Part shown: in pieces, positions 32,141 to 37,640 of the stretch
Numbering within the stretch: position 1 is the first letter of the stretch
Layout of the letters: each line of letters starts with the position of its first letter
Source of the DNA: Nonomuraea aridisoli
Lineage (GTDB): Bacteria; Actinomycetota; Actinomycetes; Streptosporangiales; Streptosporangiaceae
Direction of reading: 5' to 3'
NCBI RefSeq assembly: GCF_003236395.1
Contig: NZ_POUD01000064.1
Coordinates: forward strand, 1 to 37,640
DNA: 37,640 nucleotides
The notes under the pieces: generated by a model
The model's input: the letters and a program-made list of their open reading frames with translations, nothing else
Databases searched by the model: none
What the model was told of the DNA's origin: nothing
Translations under genes and position numbers: made by a program

Positions 32141-33244
32141 ATGGGCCCCCCGCTGAGCACGCGAGCGCTGGGCCGAGCGCTGCTCGACCGGCAGCTCCTG
32201 CTGCGGCGCGCGGACCTGCCGGTGGTCACGGCGGTCGAGCGGGTGTTCGGGCTCAACGCGCAGGGGCCGAACCAGCCGTACGTGGCGCTGTGGAGCAGGC
32301 TCGACTCCTTCACGATCGCCGGCCTGACCGCGGCCATCGAGGACCGGTCGCTGGTGCGCTCGACGATGATGCGGGCCACCCAGCACCTCATGTCGGTGCC
32401 GGACTTCCGGTTCGTCCGGCCGGTGCTGGCGCCGCTGCTGCGCCGCGTGCGGCGCAACACGTTCGGCCGGCGCACCGCGGGCGTGGACCTCGACGCGCTG
32501 GTCGAGGAGGCGCGCGAACTCCTCGACGGTCGTGTCGTGACCCGGCCCCAGCTGGGCAGGCTGCTCGCGCGGCGCCGGCCGGACGCCGACCCGACCGCGC
32601 TCGGCTGGAGCGTCCAGTACCTGGAACCGCTGGTCCACCCCGCGCCCAGCGGCACCTGGAACGTCTACGGCCCGACCCCCTTCGCCCGCGCCGACTGGAC
32701 CGGGGTGCGGCCGGAGGCGACAGCGGAGGACGTACGCCGGATGGTCCGCCGCTATCTGGCGGCGTTCGGCCCGGCGAGCACCTCCGACGCCCGCGTCTGG
32801 TCCGGCGTCGGCGGGCTGCGTGAGGTGTTCGAGCAGTTGCGCCCGGAGCTGCGGGTGTACACCGACGAGTCCGGCCGGGAGCTGTTCGACCTGCCCGACC
32901 GGCCGATCCCGGCGGCGGATCTCCCGGCGCCGGTGCGGTTGCTCCCGGAGTTCGACGCGACCCTGCTCGCCCACGCCGACCGCGGCCGGATCATGACCGA
33001 CGAGATCCGCCGTCAGGTCTGCGTCGGCGACGCCATCGCCGCCACGGTCCTCGTGGACGGCACCGTGGCGGCGACGTGGACGACCTCGCACGACGACGGC
33101 GCCGCCATCCTGACCGTGCGGCCGCTGCGGCCGCTGCGGTCGTGGTCACCCGCCGACCGGGACGCCGTCGAGGCCGAGGCCGCCCGGCTGCTCGCCTTCA
33201 CCCACCCGGACGCCGTCGGCCACGACGTACGGCTGGCCGGCTGA
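32141..33244 (+). CDS. AlkZ-like winged-helix DNA-binding protein (HTH_42)
   Basis: 367 residues. FGLNAQGPNQPYVALWSRL near residue 40, RSTMMRATQHLMSV, tandem winged-helix segments and LLPEFDATLLAHADRGRIM are typical of the HTH_42/AlkZ family. AlkZ proteins are DNA glycosylases that unhook alkylated or crosslinked bases with a QxQ motif, usually QAQ-type text just where this protein has NAQ. The first catalytic Gln is therefore Asn, so activity could be altered. Its pairing with an epoxide hydrolase makes sense if both answer epoxide-type DNA alkylation; that is inference. Its stop TGA abuts the stop of the convergent next gene (TGATCA). Confidence 0.8.
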   Translation: MGPPLSTRALGRALLDRQLLLRRADLPVVTAVERVFGLNAQGPNQPYVALWSRLDSFTIAGLTAAIEDRSLVRSTMMRATQHLMSVPDFRFVRPVLAPLLRRVRRNTFGRRTAGVDLDALVEEARELLDGRVVTRPQLGRLLARRRPDADPTALGWSVQYLEPLVHPAPSGTWNVYGPTPFARADWTGVRPEATAEDVRRMVRRYLAAFGPASTSDARVWSGVGGLREVFEQLRPELRVYTDESGRELFDLPDRPIPAADLPAPVRLLPEFDATLLAHADRGRIMTDEIRRQVCVGDAIAATVLVDGTVAATWTTSHDDGAAILTVRPLRPLRSWSPADRDAVEAEAARLLAFTHPDAVGHDVRLAG

Positions 33245-34741
33245 TCAGGAGACGGTGTCGGCGACGACGTGGACGAGGTTGCGCGTCTGCCCGACGATGG
33301 CCAGCCGCCACGCGTCGAAGGTCGGGTCGCTGGGTTGGAAATCGCGCTCGAAGTGCTGCATGTCCGGCGTGTGGATGTGGCCGGCCGGGATGTCGAGCCC
33401 CATGCGGTCGCGCAGCAGCGTGTTCCGGTAGGCGCTCTCGTTCGACAGGTAGTTGCCGCCGCCTCCGCTGTAGGAGCACGATCCCGGGTCGGGCGGGGTC
33501 GGAGCGGCCGGCGGCGGGTACTCGACCGGTGGCGGGTCGTTCCGCGTCTGCCGGGCGGTGGCGGCGCAGTCGGGGAACTGCGTGTAGTTCGTGTGCCAGA
33601 CCACGCCGAAGGCGACGGACGGGTCGGGCCAGGTGTCGCCGGGCGGCCGGGGGATGGAGGCCCCCGTGTTCGCCTTGATCATCTCGGCGACGGGCAGGGT
33701 GGCGGAGGTCCACTGGGGCGGCTCGGTCAGGCTGAATCCGGCCGGCCCGCCCCAGCGTTCCACCACGGAGATGTTGCACGCGTGGTTGTCCACGGCGAGC
33801 TGCGGCACGCCGCCGGCCGGGGCGCACGGCCGGACGTTGTCGTTGCCCGGCGAGACGCCGTGGTAGCGCGCGTTCCACTGCTCCAGGTTGAACGCCGCGC
33901 CGCCCGCCTGGCTGATCGTGATGGACGCGTCCACCCGCTTCGGCCCCGGCCGCATGAACGGCCCGACGGTGTCCTCCAGGTAGCCGCGCTCGAACTCGGG
34001 ATAGTTGACCGGCAGCGTGTAGGCCTCGATCCGCGCGATCCTGCCGCTCTTCGTCCGGTACGTGGTGCCGTCGAGGGCGAGCGCGGTCGCCCCCGACGGG
34101 TTGCCGTGCCGGATGTTGTCGCCGACCGTCCCGGGCGCGGGGCCGGTGGTCCCGCCGTCGAGCGTGTAGGGGTCGAAGCCGCTGGCGATGACCCGTCTGA
34201 CGCCCTTCCCGCCGGGGAAGTCGATGTCGAACATGCCGCGGGAGGCGCGGTCGAACCCGGTGATCAGCTCGGTGCGCTCGGCCGCGGACAGCCGGAACCT
34301 CGGCGTCCACTGCCGCAGGGCGGCGGTCGACTCCAGCCGGGTCCAGTAGAGCGGCCGGTCGTCGCTGTAGGGCAGGTCGCCTCGGACCGGCTCGCGCCGC
34401 TGCGCCCGCCGTACGGCGTCGCGCCAGAGCTCCTCGCCCTCGCGCAGGACGAGCGCCGTGGCGGCCTTGAGGGTCGTCGTCCGGCAGAGCTCGCGGGTCA
34501 GCGCCGGAGCGAAGTCCTGGAAGCCGCCGCCCTCGATCATCTGCCGGGAGAACGTGCGCGACTGGGGCACGGCGGGGTCGTCGGCGTCGGGCAGGGTGAG
34601 CCCGAGCCGGTTCTCCTCCACCGACAGGGCCGCCCCGGAGTCCAGGCATCCGCGGTCGTTCTGCGCCGAGACCGGCCCCGCCGTGGCGAGCAGGGTCACC
34701 GCCGCCAGCGCCAGCGCCGACCCACTGCGTAGGTACTTCAT
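33245..34741 (-). CDS. Large secreted pyroglutamyl-peptidase-I-like (C15) protein
   Basis: 498 residues with a Sec signal peptide (cleavage after VSAQ, about residue 27). A helical N-terminal domain of about 150 residues precedes a C15-like domain: RRVIASGFDPYTLDG, NIRHGNPSGATALALDG, IEAYTLPVNYPEFERGYLED, and SQAGGAAFNLEQWNARYHG, which parallels the GQAGGR...ER.A.N.D.R. block holding the catalytic Glu. A candidate Cys is in NHACNIS; I cannot place the catalytic His. Normal C15 enzymes are about 215 residues and cytoplasmic, so a secreted 498-residue form is unusual. A Pro-rich insert (DPPPVEYPPPAAPTPPD) lies near 405-425. It should remove N-terminal pyroglutamate if active. Confidence 0.65.
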   Translation of the reverse strand: MKYLRSGSALALAAVTLLATAGPVSAQNDRGCLDSGAALSVEENRLGLTLPDADDPAVPQSRTFSRQMIEGGGFQDFAPALTRELCRTTTLKAATALVLREGEELWRDAVRRAQRREPVRGDLPYSDDRPLYWTRLESTAALRQWTPRFRLSAAERTELITGFDRASRGMFDIDFPGGKGVRRVIASGFDPYTLDGGTTGPAPGTVGDNIRHGNPSGATALALDGTTYRTKSGRIARIEAYTLPVNYPEFERGYLEDTVGPFMRPGPKRVDASITISQAGGAAFNLEQWNARYHGVSPGNDNVRPCAPAGGVPQLAVDNHACNISVVERWGGPAGFSLTEPPQWTSATLPVAEMIKANTGASIPRPPGDTWPDPSVAFGVVWHTNYTQFPDCAATARQTRNDPPPVEYPPPAAPTPPDPGSCSYSGGGGNYLSNESAYRNTLLRDRMGLDIPAGHIHTPDMQHFERDFQPSDPTFDAWRLAIVGQTRNLVHVVADTVS

Positions 34742-34773
34742 GACGGCCCTACCTCCTGCCCGAAGATGATCAA

Positions 34774-34802
34774 ACCTTACGAATCGTTCAACAATCCGTC
34801 AA
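34774..34802 (-). promoter_or_regulatory. Sigma-70-like promoter of the pyroglutamyl-peptidase-like gene
   Basis: Read on the - strand: TTGACG (34802-34797), 17 bases, TAAGGT (34779-34774). Spacing is ideal and the start codon is about 33 bases further on, behind GGAGG at 34757-34753. Confidence 0.6.
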
Positions 34803-34815
34803 TGGGGATGTTCAC

Positions 34816-36432
34816 CTAGGAGGCGGCGAAGGGGATCGTGTCCGGCCGGCAGGTGGCGCCCTCGGCGGGCAGCGTGCCGTCGATGAGGTAGCGGGAGGTC
34901 GCCGTCACCACGCAGGTGGACTGCTGGGCCGCCACGTGCCCCCACCCCTCGTTGATCAGCAGGCGGCTGCCGGGCAACATCCGGTGCACGCGCTGCGCCG
35001 ACCACACCGGAGTCGCCGGATCGAACCTGCTGCTCAGGATGAGCACGGGCTCCTCGGTCCGGGCGTCCCACGGCCCCCGGTGCCGGAGCCTGTTCGCGCT
35101 GCGCCAGGGCACGCAGGCGCTGTCCGCGTACGCCCGCAGTGTCCCGAACGGCGCCGCCTCGCGGTCGCGTTCGGCCGCGAGCCGCTCCAGCGCCCGGGCA
35201 CTGCGCGGCGCGTCCGTCTCACCGCAGGTCACCGCGTGGTAGGCGGCGTCGATCGGGCTGGTGTACGGCGAGCCGCCGATGCCGGCCTGCCCCAGCAGCA
35301 CCACGTCGGCGGCGAGGGCGGCGCCCGCCGGGCCGGACGGGTCCTCGATCGCCTCGGCGACCGCCTTCAGGAACGGCGCCCCGCCGCCCTGCACGTTCCA
35401 GAACATCGGCTGGTACAGCCAGCTCCCGGTCCACGCCACCACGAAGGAGTAGGTGAGCGGGACCGTCGTGCCGTCGCTCGCCCTGAGCCGCACCGGCCCC
35501 CGGCGCAGCACGTCGAGGATGCGCTCGAAAGCCGCCTCCGGCTCCCCGTCGCCGAACGCGCACCGCTCGCCGGCCTCCGCGCACAGCCGGAAGAACTCCT
35601 CCAGCGTCTGCCTGGTGGCGACGTCGCCGGCGGTGCGGGCCGACGGCGTGGTGCCCGGCGCGCCCGTGTCCCGCCGGGTCGGGTCGAGGACGCTGTCGAA
35701 GACGAACCGCCCAGTCCTGCCGGTGAACATGTTCGCGTAGACCATGCCGAGGTAGGTGCCGTACGACTGGCCCAGGTAGTTCAGCCGGTCCTCGCCGAGG
35801 GCCGCGCGCACCACGTCGAGGTCACGGGCGATCGCGACGGTGCTGACGTGGTCGAGCAGGTCGCCGCTGCGCTTGCGGCACAGGCTCGCGTACCGGGCGT
35901 CGGCCTTCGCCCGTTGCCGCCGTTCCGCGGCCGTCACCGGCGCGTTGGACACGCCGCGGGTCAGCGCCTCGGCCTCCGCCGCGTCCGCGAAGCACCGTAC
36001 GGCCGGCACGCTCCGGCCGGAGCCGCGCGGGTCGACGCCGACGATGTCGTACCTGGCCGACACGTCGGCGTTCACCGGGGCGGGCAGAGCGCCGGTGACG
36101 ATGCCCTGCAGGTAGTCGACGGCCGAATAGCCGGGGCCGCCCCGGTTCACCACCAGGGAACCCGCCCGCCGGGCCTGGTCCGTGGCGGGGATCCTGGCCA
36201 GCGCCAGCCGCACCGTCCGGCCGCGCGGGCGCGTGTAGTCCAGCGGCACCTCAGCGGTCGCGCACTGCACCCGCGGCGCGTCGGCGCACGCCGTCCAGCT
36301 CAGCTCCGGCACCCGCACCCCGGGCACTCCCCCGGCGGCTTCGCCGGCCTGCGCCACGGCCGCCGTCGGCGGTGCGGTGGTCACGATCATCGCCAGCGAC
36401 GCCAGCAGTGTTCCGGCAACACGCCATTTCAT
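34816..36432 (-). CDS. Secreted alpha/beta hydrolase, S33 tripeptidyl aminopeptidase type
   Basis: 538 residues from ATG 36432, preceded by GGGAGAGGCG. Sec signal peptide (about 1-32), then the core hydrolase: oxyanion VVNRGGPGYSAVDY, DPRGSGRS, nucleophile Ser in YLGQSYGTYLGMVYA, and the C-terminal TAP_C domain with Asp in ILSSRFDPATPVWSAQRVHR and His in EGWGHVAAQ. This is the SlpD/SlpE-like family of exported aminopeptidases that take tripeptides from protein N-termini. A separate longer start exists upstream but has no signal peptide. Next gene downstream on the same strand has its own promoter. Confidence 0.88.
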   Translation of the reverse strand: MKWRVAGTLLASLAMIVTTAPPTAAVAQAGEAAGGVPGVRVPELSWTACADAPRVQCATAEVPLDYTRPRGRTVRLALARIPATDQARRAGSLVVNRGGPGYSAVDYLQGIVTGALPAPVNADVSARYDIVGVDPRGSGRSVPAVRCFADAAEAEALTRGVSNAPVTAAERRQRAKADARYASLCRKRSGDLLDHVSTVAIARDLDVVRAALGEDRLNYLGQSYGTYLGMVYANMFTGRTGRFVFDSVLDPTRRDTGAPGTTPSARTAGDVATRQTLEEFFRLCAEAGERCAFGDGEPEAAFERILDVLRRGPVRLRASDGTTVPLTYSFVVAWTGSWLYQPMFWNVQGGGAPFLKAVAEAIEDPSGPAGAALAADVVLLGQAGIGGSPYTSPIDAAYHAVTCGETDAPRSARALERLAAERDREAAPFGTLRAYADSACVPWRSANRLRHRGPWDARTEEPVLILSSRFDPATPVWSAQRVHRMLPGSRLLINEGWGHVAAQQSTCVVTATSRYLIDGTLPAEGATCRPDTIPFAAS

Positions 36433-36522
36433 GCTCGCCTCTCCCGTCTCCGTCCCGTTCGCCGTCCTTGATTTTTCCGAGGCACGGAACGCGGCGGCAG
36501 TCGCCGATGTCATCAACCTGCC

Positions 36523-36534
36523 TGACATCTGTCA
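36523..36534. promoter_or_regulatory. Palindrome TGACATCTGTCA upstream of both divergent genes
   Basis: TGACA-TC-TGTCA, 5-bp arms with a 2-base centre, lies in the 188-bp gap between the S33 hydrolase and the DUF2269 gene. It may be a repressor site, but the arms are short. Confidence 0.3.
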
Positions 36535-36556
36535 TGCGATTTCCGTGAACGCCCCG

Positions 36557-36602
36557 CTTCAGGGAGCCTGAAGGTCATGTGTTAGGTTTCAGGCACCCTG
36601 AA
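36557..36602. promoter_or_regulatory. Tandem palindromic operator TCAGG-NNN-CCTGA upstream of DUF2269 gene
   Basis: CTTCAGG-GAG-CCTGAAG (36557-36573) and TTCAGG-CAC-CCTGAA (36588-36602) are two copies of the same palindrome with centres 30 bp apart, about three helix turns, so two dimers could bind on one DNA face. A weak -10 (TTAGGT, 36582-36587) lies between them and the ATG at 36621. Probably a MarR- or TetR-type site; the regulator is not in the window. Confidence 0.65.
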
Positions 36603-36620
36603 GGTGAACTGGGAGAACCC

Positions 36621-37079
36621 ATGGAAGATTTCCTGCTGTCGGTGCACGTGCTCGCCGGCATCGTGTTCATCGGAGGCTCGGCGGTCGCGACCAGCCTGTT
36701 CCCGCGCTACGTGCCCGTCGCCGTACCGGACGGCGGCGCGCAGCCGGACGAGCGCAGCCGCGCCGTGGCCGTCGCGCTGCACCGCATCACCCGCGGCTAC
36801 AGCCTCCTCGGCGTCATCGTGCCCGCCGCCGGACTGATCCTGGCCTTCGTCCAGGGGCGCACCGGCGAGATCTGGATCACCCTCGCCATGATCCTCACCG
36901 CCGCCGCGGGCGTCCTGCTGGCGCTGCAGATCTATCCCCGGCAACGCCAGGCGCTCGACGCTCCCGCCAGCCGCGACCGGCTGCGCCCGCTGTCCATGAT
37001 CGCCGGCTTCTACAACCTCCTGTGGGCGATCGTGGTCGTCCTGATGATCGTCCGTCCCGGCGCGGCCGAGGGCCCGTGA
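36621..37079 (+). CDS. DUF2269-like membrane protein
   Basis: 152 residues with four predicted helices (about 4-24, 57-78, 84-102, 125-145). The HVLAGIVFIGGSAVATSLFP start and ALHRITRGYSLLGVIVPAAG segment match DUF2269-type small membrane proteins. GGGAG lies 6 bases before the ATG. The stop overlaps the next start (TGATG). A tandem operator (36557-36602) precedes it. No function known. Confidence 0.75.
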   Translation: MEDFLLSVHVLAGIVFIGGSAVATSLFPRYVPVAVPDGGAQPDERSRAVAVALHRITRGYSLLGVIVPAAGLILAFVQGRTGEIWITLAMILTAAAGVLLALQIYPRQRQALDAPASRDRLRPLSMIAGFYNLLWAIVVVLMIVRPGAAEGP

Positions 37080-37324
37080 TGGAACGCACCCTCCGCGCCG
37101 CGGCCGTCGTCGAGGCCGTCTCCCTGGTGATCCTGCTGGTCAACGTGTTCACCGTGCACAACGAGGCGATCACCTCGTTCGGCGGCCCCCTGCACGGCTC
37201 GGCGTACCTCACCGTCATCGTGACCACCCTGCTGCTGACCTCGGCCACCGGCACCCGCTGGCGCGCCGCCATCCCGGGCGTCGGGGGCCTGCTCGCCGTA
37301 CGCCGCCTCACCCCCGGCGACTGA
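37079..37324 (+). CDS. Small membrane protein (DUF3817-like)
   Basis: 81 residues, MERTLRAAAVVEAVSLVILL then VNVFTVHNEAITSFGGPLHG and SAYLTVIVTTLLLTSATGTRW. Two to three helices with the GPLHGxAYL pattern seen in DUF3817-type proteins. Overlaps the previous gene by one base and is 15 bp before the broken HD-domain gene, so the three were one operon. The family match is from memory of the pattern. Confidence 0.7.
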   Translation: MERTLRAAAVVEAVSLVILLVNVFTVHNEAITSFGGPLHGSAYLTVIVTTLLLTSATGTRWRAAIPGVGGLLAVRRLTPGD

Positions 37325-37339
37325 GAGAAGGACACCGTC

Positions 37340-37539
37340 ATGGACTCCTACTCGAGCCTGCCCTTCCCCTGGACCGCACTGACGCTGAACGCGGTCCGCT
37401 TCGTCCAGGACCTGGAGGAGCCCGCGATCTTCAACCACAGCATGCCGGCGAGCTCGTCCGCCAGGCCACCCACGGCGCCTGGCCCACCTGGCGGGAGCTG
37501 ATGGAGACCTCCCCCTGGAACGACTACGCCGGCCACTGA
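37340..37539 (+). pseudogene. HD-domain protein gene with its middle deleted
   Basis: AGAAGGA precedes ATG 37340. The head (MDSYSSLPFPWTALTLNAVR, FVQDLEEPAIFNHS) is the start of an HD-domain hydrolase of the cyanamide-hydratase-like type, where FNHS begins the metal-binding region. From about 37442 another frame carries HAGELVRQATHGAWPTWREL, METSPWNDYAGH and a stop, which is the C-terminal end of the same kind of protein. The HD core in between, perhaps 130-150 residues, is lost and the frame is shifted. Total length is 200 bases. Confidence 0.6.
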
Positions 37540-37603
37540 TGTCACAGCCAGCCCGGCTGTCTCGTCTCGGGCTCAGAGAGACGGATCGGAAGCGGCGAAG
37601 GTG

Positions 37604-37640
37604 ATGGTTGTGCGAGTGTTCGTGGCGGGCGGGACGGGGG
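37604..37640 (+). CDS. Start of an NAD(P)-binding Rossmann-fold protein (cut by window edge)
   Basis: ATG 37604 (a GTG at 37601 is the alternative) begins MVVRVFVAGGTG, the first strand and the glycine-rich loop of an NAD-dependent epimerase/dehydratase or NmrA-like protein. Only 12 codons are inside the window. No strong ribosome site. Call rests on the VFVAGGTG motif alone. Confidence 0.5.
   Translation, partial: MVVRVFVAGGTG

Overview
The window is high-GC DNA with dense genes on both strands and GTG as well as ATG starts. Several genes have a -10 hexamer placed exactly where a leaderless transcript would begin at the start codon. This points to an actinomycete. A MacS/MacR-type two-component pair, a quinone-type dihydroorotate dehydrogenase, a WYL regulator, DUF4232 and DUF2269 proteins and an FdhF/YdeP oxidoreductase beside an OFA transporter all fit Streptosporangiales or a relative; that placement is an impression, not a computation.

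Layout. 1-5.0 kb: housekeeping genes (GNAT acetyltransferase, pyrD, an orphan NarL-type regulator, a tautomerase-family protein, dihydrolipoyl dehydrogenase, a DPPY methyltransferase). 5.1-6.5 kb: a small membrane protein and a two-helix plus macro-domain protein related to type II Thoeris ThsA. 6.6-9.7 kb: a gene graveyard in which at least seven genes survive only as heads or tails joined by clean deletions (S8 protease, TrmB/LuxR-type regulator, CbrC-like protein, ABC sugar permease, membrane protein, histidine kinase, response regulator), with two small intact genes among them. 9.8-15.3 kb: histidine-phosphatase-like protein, DUF916-like surface protein, secreted calcineurin-type phosphoesterase with a histidine-rich tail and a possible PHO box, HupE/UreJ-type membrane protein and a lipoprotein.

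15.7-21.4 kb: the most interesting part, a compact same-strand cluster that looks like an undescribed RiPP pathway. It contains a 40-residue precursor-like peptide ending AGWTV, a strong hairpin, a protein of unknown role with an SGHF motif, an MFS exporter, a split M16 peptidase pair (one subunit with the R/Y motif, one with HxxEH) and a cytochrome P450. Start and stop codons overlap through the middle of the cluster. The inferred scheme is that the P450 modifies the peptide at its only aromatic residue (Trp38), the M16 pair removes the leader and the MFS protein exports the product.

21.4-23.8 kb: a VapBC-like module whose toxin has lost its middle in frame, then the MacS/MacR pair and a YiaA/B membrane protein. 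23.8-29.9 kb: DUF4232 lipoprotein (a broken partial copy lies at 15.4 kb), a membrane-anchored SMI1/KNR4 protein, and a divergent formate/oxalate-type set (FdhF/YdeP oxidoreductase; OFA transporter plus a 44-residue small subunit). 30-33.2 kb: WYL regulator divergent from an epoxide hydrolase-AlkZ-like operon, with an 11-bp-arm operator between them. 33.2-36.4 kb: two secreted hydrolase-like proteins. 36.5-37.6 kb: two small membrane proteins behind a tandem palindromic operator, a head-to-tail deleted HD-domain gene, and the first codons of a Rossmann-fold protein cut by the window edge.

Two themes stand out: the candidate RiPP cluster, and repeated gene loss by internal deletion (6.7, 7.3, 8.75, 9.34, 21.5 and 37.4 kb), which may extend to the missing loop in the macro protein.
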